Origin: an uncultured Balneola sp.
GTDB lineage: Bacteria; Bacteroidota; Rhodothermia; Balneolales; Balneolaceae
Direction of reading: 5' to 3'
NCBI GenBank assembly: GCA_902529365.1
Contig: CABZWK010000013.1
Location: forward strand, 1-61,372
DNA length: 61,372 nucleotides
Shown here: positions 1 to 9,382 of the stretch, one piece after another
Numbering within the stretch: position 1 is the stretch's first letter
Layout of the letters: each line of letters starts with the position of its first letter
Program-made: the position numbers and the translations under genes
Notes under the pieces: generated by a model
Told to the model about the DNA's origin: nothing
Databases searched by the model: none
What the model saw: the letters and a program-made list of their open reading frames with translations, nothing else

Positions 1-491
1 AGGAAAATGTGGTTATCGTAGGTAATTTCGGGGTAAGTACTACTATGGGAACCATTAACTTTCCTAAGGATGGCCAATGGTTCGACTATTTTAATAAGAC
101 CGAACTACAGGTAAGTGGTGGAGCCTTAGAGGTGAGCTTATCGCCAGGTGCCTTTCATATATTTACCAGTAGAGACTTTTCTGAATTAGTAACTTCAAAT
201 ACGAGAAAAGAGACCTTGGCAGAAAAAGCTAGCTTTGCTCTTCTGCCCAACTACCCAAATCCATTTAATCCAAGCACACAAATTTCCTTCAGTTTAGCTA
301 AATATGGTGCTACTTCTTTACGAGTATACGACCTTCTTGGTCGTGAAGTGGCCACCTTGGTAGATAAGCCGATGACCCAGGGTAGTCATACGATTAAGTT
401 TTCAGGCTCCGGATTGTCTAGTGGGGTTTATTTTGTGCGCTTATTACAAGGTTCAAACACACAAACACAAACTATTACCCTGATTAAGTAA
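1..491 (+). CDS. C-terminal end of a secreted GH13 alpha-amylase with a T9SS-type sorting domain (5' end outside window)
   Basis: The reading frame is open from the first complete codon at position 3, so the true start lies upstream; the GTG at 9 is internal. The first ~55 residues (WFDYFNKTELQVSGG ... LSPGAFHIFTS) look like the C-terminal beta-sandwich of GH13 alpha-amylases. After a short linker comes a domain of about 80 residues opening with NYPNPFNPST and ending SSGVYFVRLLQG...TITLIK, the pattern of type A T9SS C-terminal sorting domains. The enzyme is therefore probably exported across the outer membrane to digest starch-like glucans. Its stop codon touches the next ATG (TAAATG), implying co-transcription with the GH13 lipoprotein downstream. 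The catalytic domain cannot be seen, so the exact activity is inferred. Confidence 0.85.
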   Translation, partial: ENVVIVGNFGVSTTMGTINFPKDGQWFDYFNKTELQVSGGALEVSLSPGAFHIFTSRDFSELVTSNTRKETLAEKASFALLPNYPNPFNPSTQISFSLAKYGATSLRVYDLLGREVATLVDKPMTQGSHTIKFSGSGLSSGVYFVRLLQGSNTQTQTITLIK

Positions 492-2960
492 ATGCGAATA
501 AGGGAAAATTATAGCAATCATTACCAGCTTAACTACTTGGTAAATGAGAGAGTCGTTTTTGGCTCTTTTTTCCATGTATTATTGGTAATGTTCCTATTAA
601 TGACTGCTTGTAGTAGCCCCTCCAAAACGAATGAGACTTCTCCATTTATAGGGCTGAATACTCCAATAATTTTATCTGATACAACAGAGGTTATTTGGGC
701 CGATTATGTATGGGAACCCGCAGATCTCAAAGTGACCAAGCTACCTTCCGGAATACAACATATCAGGCTCAACAAAGAGCGTTCTCGCTTGATCGGGCGG
801 CTACAGCAACCTGCTGAATTCATTAAACTATTGGTAGATGATGAGCAAGGACATATCCTCCTAAAAAATAGCGGTTATGTTTCGGTGAGTTTTAGTTACC
901 CAGATCCGCAAAGGAGCTTCGAATTGGTCCAACTAAAGGGTGAGATGAACGGCTGGAATGTGGCGGCCAACCCAATGCACTATCGCGATGGTGCCTGGCG
1001 GGTTGAAATGAAAGTAGAATCTGGTGTATATGCCTATAAATTTGTGGTTGATGGTATCGAATTAATCGATCCAGCTAATTCTCGAACAGTACCCAATGGA
1101 TTTGGAGATTATAATAGCGTTATAGAAGTAGGACAGAGAAGTACCCACCCGGCGGTGTTGGTGCCAACCGAGGCTAGTGGAAGTCGGCTAAGCGTTAGAA
1201 TGGAATCCTATCTACCTTTGGATCAGAGCCTAGGACAATTTTCGTCAGAGCAATCTACATCAACCAGTGGAAAAGAGGATAAAATTCTCAATCATTTTTC
1301 TATTAATGAGCATACACTTTTGGTAATGTGGGAGAACCAGGCGGTGGAAGTACAGGAGATGGGAGCTTACTGGGAGTTGGTAATCCCAGCGCGGGCTACC
1401 TTTCATGATCGTAGTCATTTTAGGCTTTGGTTGACTAATGAGGTTGAGGTACTGCATAACTTGACCATCCCTTTACAGAATGGGCAAATTGTGCAGAACA
1501 GGGATGACCTTAAGCGAAGTGATCGCTCGGCTTGGAATATGTATTTCGTATTTTTAGATCGATTCAAAGATGGAAATACGCAGAATAACCGCCAAGTTAA
1601 TGATCCTGATATACATCCTTCTGTCAATTATTACGGGGGTGATATTCAAGGCCTAATTGAAGTCATTAAAACAGGTTATTTTGACTCACTATCAGTCAAT
1701 ACCTTATGGCTTTCTCCAATTATTCAAAATCCAGAAGGAGCCTACGGATTGTGGGACCAAGGAGGTGTTCGAAGTACCTTCTCTGGGTATCATGGCTACT
1801 GGCCAATTTCGTCGTCTAGGATCGATGATCGCATGGGTACAGAGGAAGATTTGAAAGCATTAATCGAGCTTGCTCATGAAAAAGGTATGAATATTCTGCT
1901 CGATTATGTGGCTAATCATGTGCATCAAGAGCATCCAGTGATGGAACAATATCCTGAGTGGAAAACCGATTTATATCTGCCTGACGGAACCATGAATACC
2001 CAGCTTTGGGACGAGCAACGCCTGACTACTTGGTTCGACACGTTTATGCCTAGTTTGGATTTTTCACAAGAAGCAGTTTTGCAGGTAATGTCGGATTCTG
2101 CCCTCTACTGGGTTCATAAATTTGATATTGATGGATTTCGTCACGATGCAACCAAGCATATCCCGTTAGAGTTTTGGCGTACTCTTACTCTAAAAATAAA
2201 TAGGGCAATGCAGGATAACCCGCAGCGAAATTTTTATCAGATTGGAGAAACGTACGGAAGTCGTCCACTCATTGCTAGTTATGTCCGCAGTGGGCTTTTG
2301 GATGCCCAATTCGATTTTAGTCTTTTCGATGCTGCACAAGCTAGTTTTGGTCAAAACCAATCGATGCAGTCATTAGCAGAGCAGCTAAGGGAAAGTATTC
2401 GGTATTACGGGATGAACAATCATATGGGAGTGATATCAGGGAATCACGACAAAGCTCGATTTATTAGTCTAGCTAGTGGGGAAGTGCGGTGGGACGAGGA
2501 TGCAAAACTCGCGGCTTGGACCCGGGATATACCTGATCCTAGCCAAGAAGGCTATGCACGCTTACAACTCATGCATACCTGGATATTTACCGTACCGGGA
2601 ATTCCGGTTACGTATTATGGGGATGAATTTGGACTCCCCGGAGCTAATGATCCAGATAATAGGCGTCCCATGAAATTTAATGGGCTCAATGAATTTGAGC
2701 AGCAAAGCTTATCACATTATACCAGTATGTCTAGACTTCGGGCCAATCATTTAGCGCTCCAATACGGATCGCTTCGATTCGAAACCATTGAGGATGAGCT
2801 ATTAGTTTTTGAGCGTGCTTATTTTGATGAATCGATTTGGGTGTTCTTTAATGTTTCCGATGAGTCCAAAACGATCACCTTTGAGCATCCCTTTACTGGT
2901 GAATCTATTTCAGTTCAGCTTCCACCAATTAGCTCTCTGGTTCAGGTATTTCACCCTTAA
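492..2960 (+). CDS. GH13 family alpha-glucan hydrolase, lipoprotein with CBM48-like N-terminal domain
   Basis: An 822-residue GH13 enzyme. The N-terminus has a long n-region, a hydrophobic stretch and a lipobox (LLMTAC, Cys40), so it should be a lipoprotein. Residues ~130-215 resemble a CBM48/AMPK glycogen-binding domain (LKGEMNGW ... GVYAYKFVVDG). The catalytic barrel starts near residue 350 (YFVFLDRF). It carries all four GH13 signature regions: DYVANH (D471), GFRHDATKH with nucleophile D552, IGETYGS with acid/base E586, and SGNHD (H652, D653). A GGDIQGL segment resembles cyclomaltodextrinase or neopullulanase-type enzymes. A linker of ~90 residues (about 240-330) precedes the barrel and is unassigned. 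The start codon directly follows the upstream stop. Precise specificity (amylase, neopullulanase or debranching) cannot be read from sequence alone. Confidence 0.9.
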   Translation: MRIRENYSNHYQLNYLVNERVVFGSFFHVLLVMFLLMTACSSPSKTNETSPFIGLNTPIILSDTTEVIWADYVWEPADLKVTKLPSGIQHIRLNKERSRLIGRLQQPAEFIKLLVDDEQGHILLKNSGYVSVSFSYPDPQRSFELVQLKGEMNGWNVAANPMHYRDGAWRVEMKVESGVYAYKFVVDGIELIDPANSRTVPNGFGDYNSVIEVGQRSTHPAVLVPTEASGSRLSVRMESYLPLDQSLGQFSSEQSTSTSGKEDKILNHFSINEHTLLVMWENQAVEVQEMGAYWELVIPARATFHDRSHFRLWLTNEVEVLHNLTIPLQNGQIVQNRDDLKRSDRSAWNMYFVFLDRFKDGNTQNNRQVNDPDIHPSVNYYGGDIQGLIEVIKTGYFDSLSVNTLWLSPIIQNPEGAYGLWDQGGVRSTFSGYHGYWPISSSRIDDRMGTEEDLKALIELAHEKGMNILLDYVANHVHQEHPVMEQYPEWKTDLYLPDGTMNTQLWDEQRLTTWFDTFMPSLDFSQEAVLQVMSDSALYWVHKFDIDGFRHDATKHIPLEFWRTLTLKINRAMQDNPQRNFYQIGETYGSRPLIASYVRSGLLDAQFDFSLFDAAQASFGQNQSMQSLAEQLRESIRYYGMNNHMGVISGNHDKARFISLASGEVRWDEDAKLAAWTRDIPDPSQEGYARLQLMHTWIFTVPGIPVTYYGDEFGLPGANDPDNRRPMKFNGLNEFEQQSLSHYTSMSRLRANHLALQYGSLRFETIEDELLVFERAYFDESIWVFFNVSDESKTITFEHPFTGESISVQLPPISSLVQVFHP

Positions 2961-3006
2961 TTTTACACGTAATCTATTGTATCTGTAATCTTTCAATTAT
3001 TTAATC

Positions 3007-4401
3007 ATGGATTCAAATTATCACTCTTCTTCAACACGTATTCTTAGTTTATTTGCACTTGGGTTATTTATATTCACGGCTGCATGCACACAACCTTCTA
3101 GAGTAGATTCGGCTGCACCAGTGTCCAAAGTAACTAAACCAGAGTGGAGTAAAAATGCCACAATTTATGAGGTAAATGTGCGCCAATATACCCCTGAAGG
3201 AACGTTTAATTCTTTTTCAGAACATCTGCCACGCCTAAAGGAGATGGGAGTTGATATTCTTTGGTTCATGCCTATCCATCCAATTGGCAAAATTAACCGA
3301 AAAGAGAATGAGAATAGTATGGGGAGTTATTATTCGGTGCAGGATTACAAGGCGGTGAGTAGTGATTATGGTACAGCGGAAGATTTCAGTGCATTAGTTC
3401 AACAGGCACACAGCCTCGGGATGAAGGTAATTCTAGATTGGGTACCAAATCATACTGCTTGGGATAATCCCTGGACAGAAAATAAAGATTGGTATGTGCT
3501 TGGTGAAGAAGGTGATTTCATTCCGCCATTAGGCACTGATTGGACTGATGTCATTCAACTGGACTATACCAATGAAGAGATGCGAGCCGCAATGATCGAT
3601 GCGATGAAGTATTGGGTGGGTGAATTTGGAGTAGATGGGTACCGCTGCGATGTGGCGGGTAAGGTTCCCACTGATTTCTGGGTACGGGCACATGCTGAGT
3701 TGGACGAAGTAAAGGATGTATTTATGTTAGCTGAAGATGGGGAGCCTGAATTGCTAATAGAGGCATTTGATATGAACTACGCCTGGGAATATGCTCACAT
3801 CATTAGAGAAATTGCGAAAGGAACGATGACTTTCGATCGATTGGATTCGTTACTAGCAGAAGATGCTAAAAAGTTCCCTGACAATTCCTATCGTATGTAT
3901 TTTACATCCAATCATGACGAAAATTCTTGGAATGGATCCGATATCGAAATGTACGGGGATAATTTCCAAAACTTTGCGGTACTCTCAGGGACTATTGACG
4001 GTATGCCTTTGGTCTATAGTGGACAAGAAGCAGTACTTGAAAAACGACTGCTATTCTTTGAAAAAGATGAGATTGAATGGAAAGACTATGCACTAGTCGA
4101 TTTTTATACCGATTTGTTGGCGTTGAATAAGCGAAACGAAGCCCTTTGGAATGGCGATCATGGAGCAAATCCCATACGTATATCCTCTCCGCAAGGCACC
4201 TATGCTTACCAACGAAACAAAGATGATTTCGGCGTGTATGTCGGGCTTAATAATACCCAAATGACCCAAGAAATTAGTTTCTCATTAGAAGCAGGCACCA
4301 TATATAAGATATATGGAATGGATTTTGTTGAGTACTTGGCAAACGGCAACGATGTCATGAGTGTGCCGGCAAATTCATGGCTGATATTAAGTACCCACTA
4401 G
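3007..4401 (+). CDS. GH13 family alpha-amylase, lipoprotein
   Basis: A 464-residue compact GH13 enzyme with a lipoprotein signal (FTAAC, Cys27), so it is anchored to a membrane facing the periplasm or cell surface. The barrel begins with ATIYEVNVRQYTPEGTF. The four signature regions are DWVPNH (D144), GYRCDVAG (nucleophile D215), LAEDGE (acid/base E243) and SNHDEN (H303, D304). The C-terminal ~80 residues form the usual small beta domain. It sits 46 bases after the larger GH13 lipoprotein and 67 before a sugar permease, which fits extracytoplasmic breakdown of maltodextrins. No Shine-Dalgarno is seen before the ATG. Alternative specificities within GH13 cannot be excluded. Confidence 0.9.
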   Translation: MDSNYHSSSTRILSLFALGLFIFTAACTQPSRVDSAAPVSKVTKPEWSKNATIYEVNVRQYTPEGTFNSFSEHLPRLKEMGVDILWFMPIHPIGKINRKENENSMGSYYSVQDYKAVSSDYGTAEDFSALVQQAHSLGMKVILDWVPNHTAWDNPWTENKDWYVLGEEGDFIPPLGTDWTDVIQLDYTNEEMRAAMIDAMKYWVGEFGVDGYRCDVAGKVPTDFWVRAHAELDEVKDVFMLAEDGEPELLIEAFDMNYAWEYAHIIREIAKGTMTFDRLDSLLAEDAKKFPDNSYRMYFTSNHDENSWNGSDIEMYGDNFQNFAVLSGTIDGMPLVYSGQEAVLEKRLLFFEKDEIEWKDYALVDFYTDLLALNKRNEALWNGDHGANPIRISSPQGTYAYQRNKDDFGVYVGLNNTQMTQEISFSLEAGTIYKIYGMDFVEYLANGNDVMSVPANSWLILSTH

Positions 4402-4468
4402 GCTATAATAACACATTCATTACCACAAATTAGTCACTTTTTATCCTAATCATTATTTGGAGTAACCA

Positions 4469-5830
4469 ATGAAACGAACAAAACCCAACTTGCAAAAAAC
4501 TGATATTTGGAACATGAGTATGGGCTTTTTAGGTATTCAAATGGGCTTTGCCCTTCAGAATGCTAACGCCAGTAGAATACTTCAAACCTTTGGAGCCGAT
4601 GTAGAGCATCTGTCTTGGTTTTGGTTAGTAGCACCCATCACTGGGATGATTGTTCAGCCCATTGTCGGACATTACAGTGATAATACTTGGACCCGTTTGG
4701 GGCGTAGGCGGCCTTACTTTTTGGCAGGTGCCGTTCTCGCTAGTTTGGGGCTCATTCTCATGCCTAATGCTGGCTTGTTTGCGGCATTCATACCAGCTTT
4801 ATGGGTTGGAGCAGGTATGCTTATGATAATGGATGCCTCCTTCAATATTGCTATGGAACCATTTAGAGCGCTGGTGGCAGATAAATTGCCAAGTTCACAA
4901 CGAACGTTAGGCTTTTCTGTTCAAACCGTTCTCATTGGAATCGGTGCGGTAGCGGGTTCATGGTTACCCTACATACTTGCCGAAGGCTTTGGATGGGGTA
5001 AAACAGCTGGAGAAGGTGAAATTCCATTAAATTTGATCATCTCATTTGTGGTGGGTGCTGCCATACTGCTGGGTTCTATACTGTGGACGGTGGTCACTAC
5101 CACTGAATACGGTCCAGAAGAGCTTGAGGAATTCGATAGTGAAGAGCTAGAAAACGAAGTAGTTGAAGAAGAAAAACCCTCTTTGATTCATATTTTTAGG
5201 GATTTTGCATCTATGCCGGAAACCATGAAGCAGTTGGGACTGGTTCAATTCTTTTCTTGGTTTGCTTTATTTTCGATGTGGGTTTTTACCACACCAGCCA
5301 TCGCTGAACATGTTTTTGGGGTAGCTAAAGGGGATACTAGTTCTCCATTATTTCAAGAAGCTGGAAACTGGGTTGGAGTTATTTTCGGGGTGTATAACGC
5401 CATTTCTGCTGTATTTGCCTTTTTCTTACCTAAAATTGCCGCATCAATGGGTCGTAAAAAAACACATGCTATATCCCTCATTCTAGGTGGATTAGGTCTT
5501 ATTTCGATTTATTTTATTCAAGATAAATATTGGCTCCTGTTTTCCATGGTTGGTATTGGCATAGCTTGGGCTAGTATTCTAGCCATGCCATATGCTATTT
5601 TAGCTGGTTCTATTCCGGCAAAAAAAATGGGAGTCTACATGGGGATATTCAACTTTTTCATTACCTTCCCACAAATTGTAAATGGAATTATTGGAGGGCC
5701 TATTGTTAAGCATTTGTACGGTGGGCAGGCGATTTGGGCCTTGGTCACTGCAGGCGTCTTTATGCTATTAGGTGCATGGTCAGTTATGAGGGTGAATGAT
5801 GTGGATGGAGACGCAGCTATTTCAACTTGA
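4469..5830 (+). CDS. MFS sugar transporter, SLC45 / maltose-permease-like
   Basis: A 453-residue membrane protein with about twelve hydrophobic segments. Residues ~66-87 hold the loop 2-3 motif of major-facilitator permeases (GHYSDNTWTRLGRRRPYF), in the form seen in the SLC45/sucrose and bacterial maltose permease families. An acidic cytoplasmic loop of ~35 residues (EELEEFDSEELENEVVEEEK) lies between the two halves. It is flanked on both sides by GH13 enzymes, so the likely cargo is maltose, a maltodextrin or glucose, moved across the inner membrane with a cation. A GGAG about 8 bases before the ATG is one of the few Shine-Dalgarno-like sites here. Substrate is inferred from context. Confidence 0.85.
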   Translation: MKRTKPNLQKTDIWNMSMGFLGIQMGFALQNANASRILQTFGADVEHLSWFWLVAPITGMIVQPIVGHYSDNTWTRLGRRRPYFLAGAVLASLGLILMPNAGLFAAFIPALWVGAGMLMIMDASFNIAMEPFRALVADKLPSSQRTLGFSVQTVLIGIGAVAGSWLPYILAEGFGWGKTAGEGEIPLNLIISFVVGAAILLGSILWTVVTTTEYGPEELEEFDSEELENEVVEEEKPSLIHIFRDFASMPETMKQLGLVQFFSWFALFSMWVFTTPAIAEHVFGVAKGDTSSPLFQEAGNWVGVIFGVYNAISAVFAFFLPKIAASMGRKKTHAISLILGGLGLISIYFIQDKYWLLFSMVGIGIAWASILAMPYAILAGSIPAKKMGVYMGIFNFFITFPQIVNGIIGGPIVKHLYGGQAIWALVTAGVFMLLGAWSVMRVNDVDGDAAIST

Positions 5831-5839
5831 TACTAAACC

Positions 5840-7666
5840 ATGCAAAGAATTAGTGTAATTGGGGTTGTTATTTTGCTCATGAGCCCGTTTAGTGTAAGTT
5901 GGGCACAGGCACCGGAATGGTCTGATGGACTGGTTTGGTACCAAATATTTCCAGAACGTTTTCGAAATGGCGATCTAACCAATGAACCCAATAAAGAGCG
6001 AGTTAGGGGGCCTGAAGGGTGGACTCTGAGTTCATGGACTTCGGATTGGTATGTCAGAGCACAGTGGGAACAGCAAGCGACACCCAACTTTTATGATATC
6101 GTTCGAGAACGAAGGTATGGAGGGGATCTTCAAGGGGTCATTGATCAATTAGACTATTTGCAGGATTTAGGAATCGGAGGTATTTATTTTAATCCTGTTT
6201 TCGATGCTCAGTCTATGCATAAATACGATGCAACCTATTATCATCACATTGATCGAAATTTTGGCCCCAATCCTACTGCAGATATAACTCAGTTTGCCAA
6301 TGAGAACCCTGCTGATCCTTCTACTTGGGAGTGGAGCAGCGCAGACTCCTTATTTCTGAAACTCATACAACAAGCTCACCAGCGAGGGATTAAGGTAATT
6401 ATTGACGGAGTATTCAATCATACTGGAACGGAATTCTGGGCATTTCAACATCTGATAAAACATCAAGAAGAATCACCCTATAGGCATTGGTATTCTGTTT
6501 TATCGTTTGATGATCCTTCTACCTCAGAGAACGAGTTTGATTACGAAGGCTGGTGGGGATTTAAAGGATTACCCGTATTTAAAGAAACTGGTGGAAATCT
6601 TTCTTCTGGAGCTAAGGAACATATTTTTGCAATTACCAAACGCTGGATGGATCCAAACGGGGATGGGGATCCTAGTGATGGCGTAGATGGGTGGAGACTA
6701 GATGTGGCATCGGAAGTTGGTAAACCGTTTTGGAAAGAGTGGCACGCACTGGTTCTATCTATAAACCCAACAGCTGTTACTGTGGCTGAAATATGGGATG
6801 AAAAAGGATTAGAGTATGTGGGAGATACCTTGTTTAGTTCGGTAATGAATTATCCATTTGCTTATGCATCTAAAGAATTTTTCATTGATAAAACTATTGA
6901 TGCTTATGAACTAACGAATAGTTTGATGGATCTTCAGCGCAGCTATGGTCCTGGGTATGAGCATAGTTTGCAAAACCTATTTGATTCACATGACACCCCA
7001 AGAATTGCGACTCAAGTTAGGAATCCTGGTTCACCTTATAATCCAGATGCCTATCCAAAGCATGGATACAAGGTAGGAGCTCCCACTAAGAGAGAGCTTC
7101 AAGTACTGAGTATAATGGCAGTTTTTCAACTAAGCTGGCCTGGTGCTCCCATGATATATTATGGGACAGAATCAGGAATGTGGGGGGCTGATGACCCCGA
7201 TGATCGAAAACCCATGATTTGGTCCGATTTGCAGTATGAAGCGGAAAAAAACCACCCTTATGGATGGGAGAGAGGAGTCGATTCGGTCGGTTTCAACGCT
7301 GATTTATTTGAGCATTATTCGGGTTTAATTCAACTTAGAATGAATTCAGAGGCGCTAAGAAAAGGGGAGTTATCGGTACTTGAAACTGATAACCCGAAGG
7401 TGCTAGCTTATGAGCGTATAACGGAAAAAGATTCGGTTTTGGTGATTATCAACCATCAGAATAGTGTATTTTGGATGGAATCGAAGCTTTGGAATCAAGT
7501 TTCAGCTAAGTACTATACTGTGTTTACATCTCAAGGCCAAAAAACTGACCCTAGGGTTACTCAAAACGTACAAAACTATGAAGTTCGAAGTAATGGCCTC
7601 CTTATTCAGGAAAAAAAGCGGGGTATCTCACCCTATTCATATGTCATTTATCGAGCGCACAGATAA
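5840..7666 (+). CDS. Periplasmic GH13 enzyme, neopullulanase/cyclomaltodextrinase-like
   Basis: A 608-residue GH13 enzyme with a Sec signal peptide (about residues 1-23, ending SWAQA) and no lipobox, so probably periplasmic. The barrel opens with LVWYQIFPERFRNGD and has the YGGDLQGVIDQLDYL segment typical of neopullulanase-like GH13 members. Signature regions are DGVFNH (D189), GWRLDVASE (nucleophile D288), VAEIWDE (acid/base E317) and DSHDTPR (D385). A WMDPNGDGDPSDG loop before region II looks like a calcium-binding loop and is common in related enzymes. It starts 9 bases after the permease stop, so the two are likely co-expressed. I infer it trims imported oligosaccharides before permease uptake. 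Confidence 0.9.
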   Translation: MQRISVIGVVILLMSPFSVSWAQAPEWSDGLVWYQIFPERFRNGDLTNEPNKERVRGPEGWTLSSWTSDWYVRAQWEQQATPNFYDIVRERRYGGDLQGVIDQLDYLQDLGIGGIYFNPVFDAQSMHKYDATYYHHIDRNFGPNPTADITQFANENPADPSTWEWSSADSLFLKLIQQAHQRGIKVIIDGVFNHTGTEFWAFQHLIKHQEESPYRHWYSVLSFDDPSTSENEFDYEGWWGFKGLPVFKETGGNLSSGAKEHIFAITKRWMDPNGDGDPSDGVDGWRLDVASEVGKPFWKEWHALVLSINPTAVTVAEIWDEKGLEYVGDTLFSSVMNYPFAYASKEFFIDKTIDAYELTNSLMDLQRSYGPGYEHSLQNLFDSHDTPRIATQVRNPGSPYNPDAYPKHGYKVGAPTKRELQVLSIMAVFQLSWPGAPMIYYGTESGMWGADDPDDRKPMIWSDLQYEAEKNHPYGWERGVDSVGFNADLFEHYSGLIQLRMNSEALRKGELSVLETDNPKVLAYERITEKDSVLVIINHQNSVFWMESKLWNQVSAKYYTVFTSQGQKTDPRVTQNVQNYEVRSNGLLIQEKKRGISPYSYVIYRAHR

Positions 7667-7787
7667 ATTGAACCGAATTAAAAAATCTATACCACCACTC
7701 AGTAAATTATTTTGCTTGTAACTCATATTGCCAACGCCTAGCCGTATTAAATCAGGCGATAAAGTGCAGAAAACCATAACTTTGAAT

Positions 7788-8429
7788 ATGAGATTAGATT
7801 CCAAACAATTTGTCCCATTTGTGCTAGTGATAGCGTTTATAAGTTTGGTCGCTATAGTGTTTTCTTCCTTCAATTTTAATTCAAAACAATTGAAGACCTT
7901 TAATAGCGGCCTATTAGAAGGAACCGATCAGTTTTTAGAGGCCCATGTATCTGTATTGCAAACAGGTTTTTTAGAACAAGAAATGGATAGTGTACAAATG
8001 GCTTCATTTATAGAAGAACCGATCATCATGCTATTTGCTGCACGTTGGTCGGATAAGTCAGCTCAAGTGGTGGACCAATTAGAACAAATCATCGCTAGAT
8101 TTGATTCTGTTTCCTCGGTTTATAATACAATGACTCCAAAAATGGTTATAGCTCTAGTTTTAGATACGCGAGAGGGATATGTTCAAAAAGTAGAGGAAGA
8201 GAAGCTAGAAAGAAATAAAGGTGTATCTTATGAAAGTGATGAAGTATTTTCCGAGCGGCATCTTGTAGTAGATGGAAGTGTCTTGTTTAACGAATTTCAA
8301 ATCCCAGGGATCCCCACCCTTATCTATTTGGTCAATGGACAAATCCTTTGGACTCAGGTTGGCTACCGAAATTCATCACAATTAGAGTATTTAATCAGTC
8401 TTTTAGAGGTTGAGTTTGGGAACAAATAA
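7788..8429 (+). CDS. Membrane-anchored thioredoxin-fold protein lacking cysteines
   Basis: I chose the ATG at 7788; the frame also extends upstream to a TTG at 7728, which would only add a polar tail. The 213-residue product has one N-terminal membrane segment (about residues 7-28). The rest resembles a thioredoxin fold: IIMLFAARWSDKS sits where the beta strand and the WCxxC motif would be, and IPGIPTLIYLVNG matches the cis-proline strand. The protein has no cysteine anywhere, so it cannot be a disulphide oxidoreductase. It may be a degenerate TlpA/thioredoxin-like binding or scaffold protein. It lies between the GH13 cluster and the folate genes, and its 3' end may overlap the next frame. 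Function unknown. Confidence 0.7.
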   Translation: MRLDSKQFVPFVLVIAFISLVAIVFSSFNFNSKQLKTFNSGLLEGTDQFLEAHVSVLQTGFLEQEMDSVQMASFIEEPIIMLFAARWSDKSAQVVDQLEQIIARFDSVSSVYNTMTPKMVIALVLDTREGYVQKVEEEKLERNKGVSYESDEVFSERHLVVDGSVLFNEFQIPGIPTLIYLVNGQILWTQVGYRNSSQLEYLISLLEVEFGNK

Positions 8430-9360
8430 GTTCGAAAAAAAGAGATCAGATAAACCCGAAAAACTTAAAGCTGACGGACCGTCACCGTTGAAAAAAAACC
8501 TAGACACTGTGTTAAATGAGCCGTTGGTCTGTCTAAATGGGACTTGGTTGCGAGAGTCTGAGGCATATGTACCTGTTGAAAATAGAGGAATGATGTATGG
8601 GGATGGTTTATTTGAAACAATGCTTAGCGTTAATGGGCAGGTTATTTTGCTAGACTTGCACCTAAAGCGTTTAAATAAAGGCTTAGACTATTTAGGTATT
8701 GATTTACAAATATCCTCCGAAGAGTGGGGGCGCTTGTTTAAGGTTGGAATAAAAAAGAATGGTCATTTAGGCTTGCAACACATTCTTCGCTTGCAGTGTT
8801 GGAGGAATGGAGGAAGAGGGTATCCTAGTACAAACTCGAAGGGGTCCTGGTTTCTTTCTTACCACCCAATACCCGATCAATTAGACCAATCGTCTAGTCT
8901 CCGTCTCATGAAAAGTTCCTTTCATTTGCCCGTTAAAGCAGCAGAGGTGAGTACATTAAAGTCATCTAATGCTTTATTGTATGTATTGGCTGCTACTGAG
9001 GCTCTACAAAATGGTTATGACGATGCACTGCTATGTAGTGCAAATGGTTATGTAGGAGAGAGTAGTTCAGCAAATATTTTTTGGATAAATAAACAAACAG
9101 TGTACACCCCCTCTATAAATTGTGGTATATTAGCCGGTACAAGACGTGATGCATTGTTGACTGCGTTACATAATCAATCTTTTTTTAGTATTCAAGAGGG
9201 ATTGTATCACATAGAATCACTGTATGAAGCAGATGTGGTTTTTTCCACTAGTACCATCATGGGAATTCAACCCATACACAATATAGACGCAATTCAACTG
9301 GTCACAGATCAGACCATACTAGATATTATCAGAAACATATATCAGTTAACTATTTCGTAG
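8410..9360 (+). CDS. pabC: Class IV PLP aminotransferase family, aminodeoxychorismate lyase (PabC)-like
   Basis: Fold-type IV PLP enzyme. It has the family opening CLNGTWLRESEAYVPVENRG with MMYGDGLFETM, the PLP lysine in STLKSSN (K184 counted from the TTG at 8410) and the cofactor-binding GYVGESSSANIF (E217). The adjacent folC gene supports a folate role, that is, release of p-aminobenzoate from 4-amino-4-deoxychorismate. A branched-chain or D-amino-acid aminotransferase is the main alternative. The start is uncertain: TTG 8410 gives a lysine-rich extension of 33 residues and overlaps the upstream gene, while GTG 8509 would give the usual family N-terminus. The frame is open through the extension. 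Confidence 0.8.
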   Translation: MSLGTNKFEKKRSDKPEKLKADGPSPLKKNLDTVLNEPLVCLNGTWLRESEAYVPVENRGMMYGDGLFETMLSVNGQVILLDLHLKRLNKGLDYLGIDLQISSEEWGRLFKVGIKKNGHLGLQHILRLQCWRNGGRGYPSTNSKGSWFLSYHPIPDQLDQSSSLRLMKSSFHLPVKAAEVSTLKSSNALLYVLAATEALQNGYDDALLCSANGYVGESSSANIFWINKQTVYTPSINCGILAGTRRDALLTALHNQSFFSIQEGLYHIESLYEADVVFSTSTIMGIQPIHNIDAIQLVTDQTILDIIRNIYQLTIS

Positions 9361-9382
9361 GATATACCAAAAATTGTAGTCA

